DNA of 64,000 bases, taken from assembly GCF_028747645.1 (NCBI RefSeq), contig NZ_CP118100.1:1302001-1366000 (forward strand), written 5' to 3'. This document shows, one piece after another, positions 24,677 through 34,109 of the stretch. The stretch's first letter is position 1. Every line of letters starts with the position of its first letter. The DNA comes from Microbacterium esteraromaticum. Its GTDB lineage: Bacteria > Actinomycetota > Actinomycetes > Actinomycetales > Microbacteriaceae. The notes below the pieces were generated by a model. It searched no databases. It was not told the origin of the DNA and worked only from the letters and a program-made list of their open reading frames with translations. A program made the translations under genes and the position numbers.

Positions 24677-25654
24677 ATGACGCACACCGACAATCCCTTC
24701 GGACAGGTTCTTGTCGCGCTGGTCACACCGATGACCGCCGACGGCGAGGTCGACTGGCCCGCCGTCGAGAAGCACATGGACCGTGTGATCTCCGACGGGG
24801 CCGACGGCATCGTCGTCACCGGCACCACCGGTGAGACCTCGACTCTCACCGACCCCGAGAAGATCCGTCTCGTCGAGGTCGGCAAGGACGTCTCCGCGGG
24901 CCGCGCCAAGATCATCACCGGCGGTGGGTCGAACGAGACCGCGCACGCCATCGAGCTGTACCGCGCCAGCGAGAAGGCCGGCGCCGACGGCATCATGATC
25001 GTCACCCCGTACTACAACAAGCCGACACAGGCGGGCATCCTGACGCACTTCCGTCTCGTCGCCGATGCCACCGACCTGCCGGTGATCCTCTACGACATCC
25101 CGGGTCGCACCGGCGTGCCGATCAAGTACGAGACCATCCTCCGGCTGGCCAAGCACCCCAACATCCTCGCCGTCAAGGACGCCAAGGGCGACTTCTCCGA
25201 AGTGAGCCGTGTGCTCAACCAGACCGACCTGATGTACTTCTCCGGCGATGACGCGAACGTCCTCCCGCACCTGGCCATCGGTGCGACCGGGCTGATCGGC
25301 GTCACGGCGAACATCACCTCGGCGCCCTACCGCACCATCGTCGACGCGGTCAACCGTGGCGACCTCGCCACGGCGACGGCCGAGCACCGCCGCCTGGAGC
25401 CCCTCGTGCGCGCCACCATGACGCACGTGCCCGGAACCGTCTCGGCCAAGTACATCCTGCACGGGCTCGGCCGCATCGGCAGCCCGCGCGTGCGTCTGCC
25501 TCTGGTGGGACCGGAGGAGTGGGAAGCCGCCATCATCGAGGACGAGCTCGCGCTGGTGAAGGACGTACCGGGCGCCGACTTCTCGAACTTCCGCCCCGAC
25601 CGCAACGCTGCGGCCGGCGGCGCGCTGCCCAAGGTGCCAGGCACCACACGATGA
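24677..25654 (+). CDS. dapA: 4-Hydroxy-tetrahydrodipicolinate synthase
   Basis: The 325-residue aldolase condenses pyruvate with aspartate semialdehyde, the committed step toward diaminopimelate and lysine. The Schiff-base lysine is Lys167 in AVKDAKGDF, and Tyr139 in LYDIPGRTG and the TGTTGETSTL loop complete the active site. The C-terminal ~25 residues (RPDRNAAAGGALPKVPG) are a flexible tail. The rnj gene follows after 60 bp on the same strand, the usual dapA-rnj pairing in actinobacteria. Confidence 0.97.
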   Translation: MTHTDNPFGQVLVALVTPMTADGEVDWPAVEKHMDRVISDGADGIVVTGTTGETSTLTDPEKIRLVEVGKDVSAGRAKIITGGGSNETAHAIELYRASEKAGADGIMIVTPYYNKPTQAGILTHFRLVADATDLPVILYDIPGRTGVPIKYETILRLAKHPNILAVKDAKGDFSEVSRVLNQTDLMYFSGDDANVLPHLAIGATGLIGVTANITSAPYRTIVDAVNRGDLATATAEHRRLEPLVRATMTHVPGTVSAKYILHGLGRIGSPRVRLPLVGPEEWEAAIIEDELALVKDVPGADFSNFRPDRNAAAGGALPKVPGTTR

Positions 25655-25714
25655 GCGCTGCCATGCGCTGACACGTCAAGACCGGACACGAGGTGTCCGA
25701 CGGAGGAGACATCC

Positions 25715-27391
25715 ATGTCCATTCCCCTCGCCGATCCCGAACCGCTCGCACAGGGCACGCTCCGCGTCACCCCGCTGGGCGGCCTGGGCGAAGTCGGCCG
25801 CAACATGACCACGTTCGAGTTCGACGGCAAGATCCTGATCGTCGACTGTGGCGTGCTCTTCCCCGAGGAGTACCAGCCGGGTGTCGACCTGATCCTGCCC
25901 GACTTCGAGCCCATCAAGGACCGCCTCGACGACATCGTCGGCGTGGTGCTGACGCACGGCCACGAAGACCACATCGGTGCCGTGCCGTACCTGCTGCGCC
26001 TGAAGCCCGACATCCCCCTGATCGGATCGGGACTGACCCTCGCACTGGTCGAGGCCAAGCTCAAGGAGCATCGCATCAAGCCCTTCACCTTCACGGTGAA
26101 GGAGGGGCAGCACGAGAAGGTGGGCCCGTTCGACCTCGAGTTCATCGCGGTCAACCACTCGATCCCGGATGCCCTCGCCGTCGCGATCCGCACACCGGCC
26201 GGTCTGGTGCTGGCCACCGGTGACTTCAAGATGGACCAGCTGCCGCTGGACGGCCGCATCACCGACCTGCGCGCTTTCGCGCGGCTCGGCGAAGAGGGAG
26301 TCGACCTGTTCCTGGTCGATTCGACCAACGCCGACGTGCCCGGCTTCACGCCCACCGAGCGTTCGATCGGGCCCGTGCTCGACCAGGTGATCGGCAAGGC
26401 GCCGCGCCGGGTCATCGTGGCCAGCTTCTCGAGCCACGTGCACCGTGTGCAGCAGGTCATCGACGCCGCCCACGCGCACGGCCGGCGGGTGGCGTTCCTC
26501 GGCCGCAGCATGGTGCGCAACATGACCATCGCCGAGCAGCTCGGGTATCTGCAGGTGCCCAAGGGGCTCCTGATCGACTACAAGAAGGCGCGCGACCTCC
26601 CCGAGGACCAGATCGTCTACATGTCGACCGGTTCGCAGGGTGAGCCGATGGCCGTGCTCAGTCGGATGGCGAACCTCGACCACGCGATCGAGCCCGGCGA
26701 GGGCGACACCGTCATCCTCGCGTCGAGTCTCATCCCCGGCAACGAGAACGCGGTCTACCGGGTCATCGACGGCCTGACCAAGCTTGGCGCGAACGTCGTT
26801 CACAAGGCCAACGCCAAGGTACACGTCTCAGGTCACGCGGCGGCCGGCGAGCTGATCTACTGCTACAACATCCTGCGTCCGAAGAACGTCCTCCCGGTGC
26901 ACGGCGAGTATCGCCACCTCATCGCCAACGCCAAGCTGGCGCAAGACACCGGCATCCCCGAGGAGCGCACGATCATCGCCGGGAACGGGACGATCATCGA
27001 CCTGCGCGACGGTGAGGCACGCGTCGCGGGCCAGCTCGACATCGGCTTCGTCTACGTCGACGGATCGACCGTCGGCGGCATCACGGATGCCGACCTCAAG
27101 GACCGCCGCATCCTCGGTGAGGAGGGCTTCGTCTCGGTGATCGTCGTGGTCGACTCCTCGACCGGTCGGATCATCTCGGGGCCCGAGATCCACGCCCGCG
27201 GTGTCGCGGAGGACGACGCGGTGTTCGACGACATCACGCCGAAGATCGTCGCGGCGCTGAAGGAGGCCGCCGGCAACGGCGTGCGCGACAACCACGCGCT
27301 CTCGCAGATCATCCGACGCACCATCGGTCGCTGGGTGAACCAGAAGCTGCGTCGTCGTCCGATGATCGTTCCGCTGGTGATCGAGGCTTGA
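25715..27391 (+). CDS. rnj: Ribonuclease J
   Basis: A 558-residue metallo-beta-lactamase/beta-CASP ribonuclease with endo- and 5'-exonuclease activity. The zinc motif is His81-x-His83-x-Asp85-His86 in THGHEDHIGAVPYL. Further ligands lie in FIAVNHSIPDA and the TGDFKMD loop, and the beta-CASP region holds VIVASFSSHVHRVQQ and VHVSGHAAAGEL. GGAGGAGA precedes the ATG. With PNPase in the same window it supplies much of the RNA decay capacity. Note that hydrophobic reads on the opposite strand are shadows. Confidence 0.96.
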   Translation: MSIPLADPEPLAQGTLRVTPLGGLGEVGRNMTTFEFDGKILIVDCGVLFPEEYQPGVDLILPDFEPIKDRLDDIVGVVLTHGHEDHIGAVPYLLRLKPDIPLIGSGLTLALVEAKLKEHRIKPFTFTVKEGQHEKVGPFDLEFIAVNHSIPDALAVAIRTPAGLVLATGDFKMDQLPLDGRITDLRAFARLGEEGVDLFLVDSTNADVPGFTPTERSIGPVLDQVIGKAPRRVIVASFSSHVHRVQQVIDAAHAHGRRVAFLGRSMVRNMTIAEQLGYLQVPKGLLIDYKKARDLPEDQIVYMSTGSQGEPMAVLSRMANLDHAIEPGEGDTVILASSLIPGNENAVYRVIDGLTKLGANVVHKANAKVHVSGHAAAGELIYCYNILRPKNVLPVHGEYRHLIANAKLAQDTGIPEERTIIAGNGTIIDLRDGEARVAGQLDIGFVYVDGSTVGGITDADLKDRRILGEEGFVSVIVVVDSSTGRIISGPEIHARGVAEDDAVFDDITPKIVAALKEAAGNGVRDNHALSQIIRRTIGRWVNQKLRRRPMIVPLVIEA

Positions 27392-27450
27392 CGACCCCGC
27401 GGAAACCGCGCAAGGCCGCGTCATTGCGGCCCGATGTCGGCGCTCGGCCG

Positions 27451-27456
27451 TAGCCT
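27451..27456 (+). promoter_or_regulatory. Leaderless -10 element of ftsK
   Basis: TAGCCT, then seven bases to the ATG at 27464. Confidence 0.5.
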
Positions 27457-27463
27457 GGATCCC

Positions 27464-30190
27464 ATGGCCAGGAGCACTACCAAGTCCGAGCGCGCGTCTG
27501 GGGGCGCCTCGTCGTCGCGCCCGAAACGGCAGACGACGTCTCGGTCGACCGCGAAGGCCGCACCGGCGCCGAAGAAGTACGTCGATGAGGTCGACAGACC
27601 GCCGCTCGCCGTGCGCATGTGGCTTGGCCTCGCGCACGGCGTCGGCGGTCTCTTCCGCGCGTTCGGACCTGAGAACCTTGAGAAGGATCAGCGTCGCGAC
27701 GGTTTCCCGTTCCTGCTCGTGCTGTTGGCGTGCATGGGCGCCGTGGTGGAGTGGTTCTTCATCGGCAACGAGGTCGCCGCGCAGATCTCCGCCTACAGCT
27801 TTGGCTTGATGGTGGGGCGCACGGCGTTCTTCATGCCGGTGCTGCTGGTGCTCCTGGCGGGCTGGCTGTTCCGGCATCCTCCGTCAGTGCACGACAACGG
27901 ACGTATTGGCATCGGCTTCGGCACACTCGTCCTGTCGATCGCGGGCATCTGCCACGTCGCGTCCGGCGCCGCAGACGGCAGCCGTCCGCAACCGCGTGAC
28001 GGAATGCCGGCGCTGAGCGAGGCCGGCGGGCTGTTCGGCTGGCTGCTGGGCGAGCCATTGGCGTTCCTGACGCCCGTGGTCGCCTACATCGTGCTTGCAC
28101 TGCTCATGGTGCTCAGCATCCTGATCCTCACGAAGACTCCGCCGAACCGCATCGGCGAGCGGTTGGGTGACCTGTACGCCTGGATGTTCGGCGCCGAGCG
28201 CCCCATGCGCGCACCGGCGGTCGATGAGGCACCGCAGGACGCGGAGCCCAACGACGATTCGCTCCCGTGGTGGCGGCGCAACAAGACCGGCCGCGAGGAA
28301 GACCCCGACGACGGTGTCGACTCGCAGGCGATCACCGCGCTGTTCGATGAACCGAGCGACAGCAACGCGGCCTACGAGCAGGCCGTCATTGTCGACGAGA
28401 CGCCGCAGCCGGATCCGCACGACGCGGCCACCGAGGTGCTCACCGATCTCAGCGCGCTCACCGGGCAGCTGGGTGAGCAGGGTGCCACTGCACTGCTCGA
28501 CGATGACGGAGACACCGGTGAGCTGCCCGGCATGGATGGTTTCGGCACGGCCGGCCCCGGCGCGTCCGCGCCGCAGCCGCCGGCGGCCCCGTACGTGCTC
28601 CCGTCCCCGTCCGCGCTGAAGGTCGGCCCGCCGCCCGTGGTGCGTTCGGACGCCACAGACCGCACGATCGAGCAGATCACGAGCGTGCTGACGCAGTTCA
28701 AGGTGGATGCCAAGGTCACGGGCTTCTCGCGCGGCCCGACGGTCACGCAGTACGAGATCGAGGTCGGGCACGGCGTCAAGGTCGAGAAGATCACGCAGCT
28801 CAGCAACAACTTCGCCTATGCGGTGGCGTCCAACGACGTGCGCATCCTGTCGCCCATTCCGGGGAAGAGCGCGATCGGTATCGAGATCCCCAACGTCGAC
28901 AAAGAGACCGTCGCCCTGGGTGACGTGCTCCGGTCGTCGGCCGCGCAGAAGAGCACGCATCCGCTCACGATCGGCGTCGGCAAGGATGTCGGCGGCAACA
29001 TCGTCGTCGCCAACCTCGCGAAGATGCCGCACCTGCTCGTGGCAGGTTCCACGGGCTCCGGTAAGTCGAGCTTCGTCAACTCGATGATCACGAGCCTGCT
29101 GATGCGGGCTCGCCCGGCCGACGTGCGCATGGTGCTGATCGACCCGAAACGCGTCGAGTTGACCAGCTACGCGGGTGTTCCGCATCTGATCACACCCATC
29201 ATCACCAACCCCAAGAAGGCGGCTGAGGCGCTGCAGTGGGTCGTGAAAGAGATGGACATGCGCTACGACGACCTGGCGTCGTTCGGGTTCCGCCACATCG
29301 ACGACTTCAACAAGGCCGTCCGTGCCGGTGAGGTCGAGGTCCCCGTCGGCAGCGAGCGCGTGCTCAAGCCCTACCCGTATCTGCTGGTCGTCGTCGATGA
29401 GCTCGCCGACCTGATGATGGTCGCGCCGCGAGACGTCGAGGACTCGATCGTCCGTATCACGCAGCTCGCACGTGCATCGGGCATCCACCTGGTTCTTGCC
29501 ACGCAGCGACCCAGCGTCGACGTAGTCACCGGATTGATCAAGGCGAACGTGCCATCGCGACTGGCCTTCGCGGTCACCAGCGTGACCGATAGCCGCGTGA
29601 TTCTCGACGCCCCGGGCGCTGACAAGCTGATCGGTCAGGGTGACGCCCTGTTCTCGCCGATGGGTTCGTCCAAGCCGTTCCGTCTGCAGGGCGCGTGGGT
29701 CGATGAGAGCGAGATCTCGTCGGTCGTCAAGCACGTGACGCAACAGGCGCGGCCCGAGTACCGGCCCGACGTGCAGGAGTCCGCGGAGGCGAAGAAGAAA
29801 GAGGTCGACGAGGACATCGGCGACGATCTCGAGCTGTTGCTGGCCGCCGCCGAGCTCATCGTGTCATCGCAGTTCGGATCGACGTCGATGCTGCAACGCA
29901 AGCTGCGGGTCGGATTCGCGAAGGCGGGACGGTTGATGGACCTGCTCGAATCGCGCGAAATCGTCGGCCCCTCCGAGGGCTCGAAGGCGCGCGACGTTCT
30001 GGTCACCTCCGAGCAGCTGCCCGCGGTGATCGCCAAGCTGCGCGGCGACGACGTACCGTCCGCACCCGCGGCGGCCGAGACTCCTGCCGCTCCGATCGAT
30101 CCGATTGAGCAGCAGTTCGAAGGGCTCCCCGTAGTGGAGAGCGAAGACGACGGCGACGAAGACGCCTGGGGATTGACAGGACGCGACTGA
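27464..30190 (+). CDS. ftsK: DNA translocase FtsK/SpoIIIE
   Basis: This 908-residue septal motor pumps chromosome ends apart during division. The basic N-terminus (~1-45) is followed by four membrane segments within ~85-225 and an acidic, low-complexity linker (~230-400, rich in Asp/Glu/Pro). The motor domain contains Walker [14 protein letters not shown] near residue 527 and Walker [14 protein letters not shown], with [20 protein letters not shown] after it. The C-terminal gamma domain ([16 protein letters not shown]) reads DNA polarity sequences. The linker is short compared with E. coli. pgsA overlaps the stop (TGATG). Confidence 0.96.
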   Translation: MARSTTKSERASGGASSSRPKRQTTSRSTAKAAPAPKKYVDEVDRPPLAVRMWLGLAHGVGGLFRAFGPENLEKDQRRDGFPFLLVLLACMGAVVEWFFIGNEVAAQISAYSFGLMVGRTAFFMPVLLVLLAGWLFRHPPSVHDNGRIGIGFGTLVLSIAGICHVASGAADGSRPQPRDGMPALSEAGGLFGWLLGEPLAFLTPVVAYIVLALLMVLSILILTKTPPNRIGERLGDLYAWMFGAERPMRAPAVDEAPQDAEPNDDSLPWWRRNKTGREEDPDDGVDSQAITALFDEPSDSNAAYEQAVIVDETPQPDPHDAATEVLTDLSALTGQLGEQGATALLDDDGDTGELPGMDGFGTAGPGASAPQPPAAPYVLPSPSALKVGPPPVVRSDATDRTIEQITSVLTQFKVDAKVTGFSRGPTVTQYEIEVGHGVKVEKITQLSNNFAYAVASNDVRILSPIPGKSAIGIEIPNVDKETVALGDVLRSSAAQKSTHPLTIGVGKDVGGNIVVANLAKMPHLLVAGSTGSGKSSFVNSMITSLLMRARPADVRMVLIDPKRVELTSYAGVPHLITPIITNPKKAAEALQWVVKEMDMRYDDLASFGFRHIDDFNKAVRAGEVEVPVGSERVLKPYPYLLVVVDELADLMMVAPRDVEDSIVRITQLARASGIHLVLATQRPSVDVVTGLIKANVPSRLAFAVTSVTDSRVILDAPGADKLIGQGDALFSPMGSSKPFRLQGAWVDESEISSVVKHVTQQARPEYRPDVQESAEAKKKEVDEDIGDDLELLLAAAELIVSSQFGSTSMLQRKLRVGFAKAGRLMDLLESREIVGPSEGSKARDVLVTSEQLPAVIAKLRGDDVPSAPAAAETPAAPIDPIEQQFEGLPVVESEDDGDEDAWGLTGRD

Positions 30191-30762
30191 TGAGCATTCC
30201 ACGACAGCTTCCCAACGCGATCACCATCGCGCGGATCCCTCTGGCGATCGTCTTCTTCGTGATGCTGCTCGTCGCCGGTACCTTCGGCGAAGATGACATC
30301 GTGATGCGCTGGATCGCAGGCGCGTTGTTCGTGATCGCGATCTCGACCGACTGGGTCGATGGCTATCTCGCCCGCAAGTACGACATCGTGAGCGACTTCG
30401 GCAAGTTGTGGGACCCGATCGCCGACAAGTTGCTCACCGGCGCGGGATTTCTGGGCCTCGCCATCCTCGGCGAGGTGGGCTGGTGGCTCGTGATCATCAT
30501 CCTGGTCCGGGAATGGGCGATCACCGTTCACCGATTCGTGATCGTGCACGAGCATGTCGTCGCCGCGGCATGGATGGGCAAGATCAAGACCGCGGTGCAG
30601 GGCGTGGCGCTGAGTTGGGCGCTGCTGCCGTTGCACACGGTGATCGGCATGGAGCCGTGGGTCGTCGTGACACAGGTGCTGATGGTGGTGGCCCTAGTGC
30701 TCACCGTGGCCAGCGGGATCGACTACGTGGTGGCGCAGGTGCGGGGAAGCCGCCGGAGATGA
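30190..30762 (+). CDS. pgsA: CDP-diacylglycerol-glycerol-3-phosphate 3-phosphatidyltransferase
   Basis: The 190-residue integral membrane enzyme makes phosphatidylglycerol phosphate. The CDP-alcohol phosphotransferase signature is complete: D57-G58-x2-A61-R62-x8-G71-x3-D75-x3-D79 in WVDGYLARKYDIVSDFG and following. About five membrane helices are visible. Actinobacteria also use this family for phosphatidylinositol synthesis, but the N-terminus NAITIARIPLAIVFF and the ftsK-pgsA-cinA context fit the glycerophosphate enzyme. It overlaps both neighbours by one to four bases. Confidence 0.92.
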   Translation: MSIPRQLPNAITIARIPLAIVFFVMLLVAGTFGEDDIVMRWIAGALFVIAISTDWVDGYLARKYDIVSDFGKLWDPIADKLLTGAGFLGLAILGEVGWWLVIIILVREWAITVHRFVIVHEHVVAAAWMGKIKTAVQGVALSWALLPLHTVIGMEPWVVVTQVLMVVALVLTVASGIDYVVAQVRGSRRR

Positions 30763-31241
30763 CGGTCGCCGCCGAACTGCTGACTCTCTTGGCGGAGCGC
30801 GGGTGGCGACTAGGCGTCGCTGAGTCGCTGACCGGCGGCGCCGTCTCGGCGGAGCTCGTGACGGTACCTGGAGCATCTGCGGTGCTCAACGGAGCGGTCG
30901 TGGCGTACGCCACACCGGTCAAGCAGACGCTTCTCGGGGTGGATGCGAAACTGCTGGAGCAGCACGGGCCGGTGCACCCCGAGGTGGCGGAGCAGATGGC
31001 CGACGGGGTGCGTCGCGCCGTCGCCGTCGACGCACGAGCCACTGAGGTGGGGGTGAGCACCACCGGCATCGCGGGCCCCGACTCGCCCGACGGTCAGCCC
31101 GTCGGGACCGTGCATGTGGGCGTCGTCACGCCTGTCGTTCGTCTGGTGCGCTCGTTCGTGTTCGCGGGGGATCGGTCACAGATCCGTACCCAGGCGCGGG
31201 ATGCCGTCCTGGCCGCCGCGCTGGAGGCGGTGCGGGAATAG
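30759..31241 (+). CDS. cinA: CinA C-terminal-domain protein (nicotinamide-nucleotide amidase type)
   Basis: A 160-residue protein consisting of the CinA C-terminal domain alone, as in PncC. The active-site serine is expected in GVAESLTGGAVSAELV, and STTGIAGPDSPDGQPVGTVHVG is the other signature block. Family members deamidate nicotinamide mononucleotide. The N-terminal CinA domain is absent, as is normal for PncC-like forms. The start at 30759 overlaps pgsA by four bases (ATGA). Confidence 0.9.
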   Translation: MTVAAELLTLLAERGWRLGVAESLTGGAVSAELVTVPGASAVLNGAVVAYATPVKQTLLGVDAKLLEQHGPVHPEVAEQMADGVRRAVAVDARATEVGVSTTGIAGPDSPDGQPVGTVHVGVVTPVVRLVRSFVFAGDRSQIRTQARDAVLAAALEAVRE

Positions 31242-31415
31242 CACGGCTCGTTGTGGGGTTCCACGTGATGTGCGCAACACACGACACGACTATCCGTTGC
31301 ACAGCCGAAGGTTCACAACCGAGGCACAGGCAGAAACAGTAGATTCAGCAGTACCCGGTGGCGTTAGACTGGCGATCCACTCGGATTCAGAGATTGTGTG
31401 GGAGGGGAGGTTCCG

Positions 31416-31724
31416 ATGATTCTTGTCAGACAAGAGATCGGCGAAGTGCTGCGGGACTTCCGCCTGCAGAAGGGGCGCACTCTGCGTCAGGTCGCAGGCA
31501 AGGCCTCCGTGGCGCTCGGTTACCTGAGCGAGGTGGAGCGGGGCCAGAAAGAGGCATCCAGCGAGATCCTCGCGTCGGTGGCAGAAGCGCTCGATGTGCC
31601 CATCTCGACGATCATGCGCGAAGTCGGCGACCGGATCTCGGTCCTCGAGGGACTCAGCCCCTTCCCCGACGTCGTTCCCGACGACCTGGTGGCATCGGTC
31701 GAGCCCGAGCTGTCGCTGCACTGA
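31416..31724 (+). CDS. clgR: XRE-type regulator, ClgR-like
   Basis: A 102-residue Cro/CI-type helix-turn-helix protein: IGEVLRDFRLQKGRTLRQVA, then VALGYLSEVERGQKEASSEI as the recognition helix region. This matches ClgR, which in actinobacteria activates clp protease and DNA-repair genes, including in C. glutamicum and Streptomyces. The position immediately before DUF3046 and recA is the conserved actinobacterial order and supports the call. GGGAGG lies seven bases before the ATG. In the 174-bp upstream region I see TAGATT (31341 area) but no convincing ClgR operator. Confidence 0.85.
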   Translation: MILVRQEIGEVLRDFRLQKGRTLRQVAGKASVALGYLSEVERGQKEASSEILASVAEALDVPISTIMREVGDRISVLEGLSPFPDVVPDDLVASVEPELSLH

Positions 31725-31739
31725 GCGGCGAGGCGAAGC

Positions 31740-31961
31740 GTGCGACGCAGTGAGTTTCTGCGCGCGGTCGACGAGGAGTTCGGCGCGCGCTCGAACGCGA
31801 TGACCCACGATCTGTTCCTCGGCGATGTCGGAATGACGGCGCATGATGCGTTGGAAGCCGGCATTCCGCCTCGGCAGATCTGGCTCGCGCTGTGCGCTGA
31901 GGCGGATGTCCCGCCGGAGCGCCGCTACGGCGTGGGCAGGGTCGAACCACGCCGTCACTGA
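31740..31961 (+). CDS. DUF3046 protein
   Basis: A 73-residue protein with the DUF3046 pattern: MRRSEFLRAVDEEFGARSNA at the N-terminus, DLFLGDVGMTAHDALEAGIP, and WLALCAEADVPPERR. It is found in actinobacteria almost always next to recA-recX and ClgR, as here. The function is unknown. The GTG start at 31740 follows the clgR stop by 15 bases. It is probably co-transcribed with clgR. Confidence 0.88.
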   Translation: MRRSEFLRAVDEEFGARSNAMTHDLFLGDVGMTAHDALEAGIPPRQIWLALCAEADVPPERRYGVGRVEPRRH

Positions 31962-31991
31962 ACAGATGTCCGCGCCTTTTCCGGCGTGTCG

Positions 31992-32021
31992 TCGAATCTC
32001 TGTTCGATGAGGGCGTATCGT
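31992..32021 (+). promoter_or_regulatory. LexA (SOS) box and promoter of recA
   Basis: TCGAATCTCTGTTCGA (31992-32007) matches the actinobacterial/Gram-positive LexA box, differing from a perfect palindrome at one base. TATCGT (32016-32021) is a suitable -10, so the box covers the -35 region. The remaining ~180-base leader contains a GTGGTT-gcg-AACCAC hairpin (32109-32123) and GACCGACG-like stems of unknown role. Confidence 0.75.
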
Positions 32022-32205
32022 TCTGCACAAGTGGTTGCGATGCGCTTTCTTTTCACAGTGCGCGGGATAGCCGACGCGATGTCGGTGGCCCCGCCTACGG
32101 TGTGAGAGGTGGTTGCGAACCACTCGCCTTGTCGGAGAGCCGCCCCAGAGGGGGAGGTCGCGACAGCCTACAGGCGGCAGCAATCGAGATTCTGAGGAGC
32201 ACGTC

Positions 32206-33249
32206 ATGCCATCCACCGACGACCGCGAGAAGGCCCTGGATTCCGCTCTCGCGCACATCGAGCGCCAGTTCGGCAAGGGATCGATCATGCGACTGGGCAG
32301 CGAAGAGCGCGCACCCGTCGAGATCATCCCGACCGGATCCATCGCGCTGGACAGCGCCCTCGGAATCGGAGGGCTGCCCCGCGGGCGCATCATCGAGATC
32401 TACGGTCCGGAATCGTCCGGTAAGACCACGTTGACCCTGCACGCGATCGCCAACGCGCAGCGCGCCGGTGGTATCGCCGCCTTCATCGACGCTGAGCACG
32501 CGCTCGACCCCGAGTACGCACGCAAGCTCGGCGTCGACATCGATCAGCTGCTGGTCTCGCAGCCCGACACGGGTGAGCAGGCGCTCGAGATCGCCGACAT
32601 GCTGATCCGCTCCGGAGCCATCGACCTGGTCGTGATCGACTCCGTCGCCGCGCTGGTGCCCGAGGCTGAGATCAAGGGCGACATGGGTGATTCGCACGTC
32701 GGTCTGCAGGCTCGACTGATGTCGCAGGCGCTGCGAAAGCTCACTGGTGGGCTGAACCAGACGAAGACCACCGCGATCTTCATCAACCAGCTGCGCGAGA
32801 AGATCGGTGTGTTCTTCGGCTCTCCCGAGACCACCGCGGGTGGAAAGGCGCTGAAGTTCTACGCGTCGGTACGCCTCGACATCCGCCGCATCGAGACACT
32901 GAAGGATGGCACCGAGGCGGTCGGAAACCGCACCAGGGTGAAGGTCGTCAAGAACAAGATGGCGCCGCCGTTCAAGCAGGCCGAGTTCGACATCCTCTAC
33001 GGCGTCGGCATCTCGCGCGAAGGCAGCCTGATCGATTTCGGCGTCGAGCACGGCATCGTGAAGAAGTCCGGATCGTGGTACACCTACGACGGGGATCAGC
33101 TCGGACAGGGCAAGGAGAATGCCCGGAACTTCTTGCGCAACAACGACGACATCGCCCTGGCGATCGAAGAGCAGATCAAGCAGAAGCTCGGTATCGGAGT
33201 CAAGGCTGAAGCGCCGGCCGATGAGCTCGCCGAGCGTCGCCCGGCCTGA
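32206..33249 (+). CDS. recA: Recombinase A
   Basis: The 347-residue recombinase forms filaments on single-stranded DNA and triggers LexA self-cleavage. Visible are GKGSIMRLG, Walker [10 protein letters not shown] (67-75), the [18 protein letters not shown] segment, Walker [11 protein letters not shown] and the C-terminal acidic tail. No intein is present, unlike some mycobacterial RecA genes. GAGGAG precedes the ATG by seven bases; longer frames start upstream but lack the conserved N-terminus. recX follows after 5 bp. Confidence 0.98.
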   Translation: MPSTDDREKALDSALAHIERQFGKGSIMRLGSEERAPVEIIPTGSIALDSALGIGGLPRGRIIEIYGPESSGKTTLTLHAIANAQRAGGIAAFIDAEHALDPEYARKLGVDIDQLLVSQPDTGEQALEIADMLIRSGAIDLVVIDSVAALVPEAEIKGDMGDSHVGLQARLMSQALRKLTGGLNQTKTTAIFINQLREKIGVFFGSPETTAGGKALKFYASVRLDIRRIETLKDGTEAVGNRTRVKVVKNKMAPPFKQAEFDILYGVGISREGSLIDFGVEHGIVKKSGSWYTYDGDQLGQGKENARNFLRNNDDIALAIEEQIKQKLGIGVKAEAPADELAERRPA

Positions 33250-33254
33250 TCATC

Positions 33255-34043
33255 ATGAACGGCACTGGTCAGGACGACGGCCGCGAACACCTCGCCCCGG
33301 TCATCCCGATCTTCGGTGGGTCTGTCGATGTCGGCAGGCCCACCGCCGGGGCCGAGCGTGGACGCCCCGCGCGAGAGCCTGCAGCCCCTCAGCTGGACGA
33401 GACATCTCCGGCGGCGCGCGCCGCCGCTGCACTCGACCACGCGGAACGCACCGTCGCGCTGCGTGCTCTGAACGCGGCGCACGCCCGGGACGCGCGGGAC
33501 GACGCTCGGGAGGGCATGGACGATGAGTCCGTGAAGCTGCGCGAGAGAGCCGAAGAGGCGCTTGTACGCAAGCTGCGCTCCAAGGCGCTCTCGGTCGCCG
33601 AGTCTCGGGCGGTTCTGCGCGAGCACGATCTCGACCGGGAGACCATCGACGAGATCATCGACGAGTTCAGCGATCGCGGATACATCGACGATCGAACACT
33701 CGCCGAGCTACTGGTCACCTCGGGTGCAGAGCGTAAAGGGCAGGGGCGGGTCGCGCTCGCGCGGGTGCTGTCGCAGCGGGGGATTCCCCGCGACATCGCC
33801 GAGGAGGCTCTGTCGGAGTTGCCTGATGACGATGCCGAACGGGCTCTGGAGTTCGCACGCAGCAAGGCGCCGGGCATGACGCGGCTCGAGTCCGACACCG
33901 CCCTGCGCCGATTGCTGGGCCAACTCGCGCGTCGTGGGTACGGGGGATCGGTGGCGATGAACGCTGCTCGTACTGCGCTCCGCGAAGCGGGCAGGGGTGC
34001 GAGCGGTGCCCGCTCGGGTGTGCGCTTCGTGGACTCGGAGTGA
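33255..34043 (+). CDS. recX: RecX regulatory protein
   Basis: A 262-residue modulator that caps RecA filaments. The recX core is in the C-terminal ~150 residues: ALSVAESRAVLREHDLDRET, FSDRGYIDDRTLAELLV, RRGIPRDIAEEAL-like sequence (here SQRGIPRDIAEEALSELP) and KAPGMTRLESDTALRRLLG. A ~95-residue N-terminal extension, rich in Ala/Arg/Asp with a helix from ~50 to 90, makes it longer than the ~150-residue E. coli protein, as is common in actinobacteria. It begins 5 bp after recA, so it is SOS-controlled with it. Confidence 0.92.
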   Translation: MNGTGQDDGREHLAPVIPIFGGSVDVGRPTAGAERGRPAREPAAPQLDETSPAARAAAALDHAERTVALRALNAAHARDARDDAREGMDDESVKLRERAEEALVRKLRSKALSVAESRAVLREHDLDRETIDEIIDEFSDRGYIDDRTLAELLVTSGAERKGQGRVALARVLSQRGIPRDIAEEALSELPDDDAERALEFARSKAPGMTRLESDTALRRLLGQLARRGYGGSVAMNAARTALREAGRGASGARSGVRFVDSE

Positions 34044-34093
34044 GCGCGCGCCGGCAGATGGCGGGCCCCGATCCCAATAGGCGCGAGGCCTCG

Positions 34094-34099
34094 TAGAAT
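34094..34099 (+). promoter_or_regulatory. -10 element of miaB with a very short leader
   Basis: TAGAAT lies ten bases before the ATG at 34110, leaving a leader of only three or four bases and no room for a ribosome site. Confidence 0.45.
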
Positions 34100-34109
34100 A
34101 GCTGTCACC

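Noticed and set aside
27884..29743. Long minus-strand frame (619 codons) opposite ftsK
   Set aside because: Arg/Val/Asp-rich shadow without motifs; ftsK on the other strand is complete and certain.
31242..31415. ClgR operator upstream of clgR
   Set aside because: I could not find a convincing match to the known ClgR-type inverted repeat, so autoregulation is not claimed.
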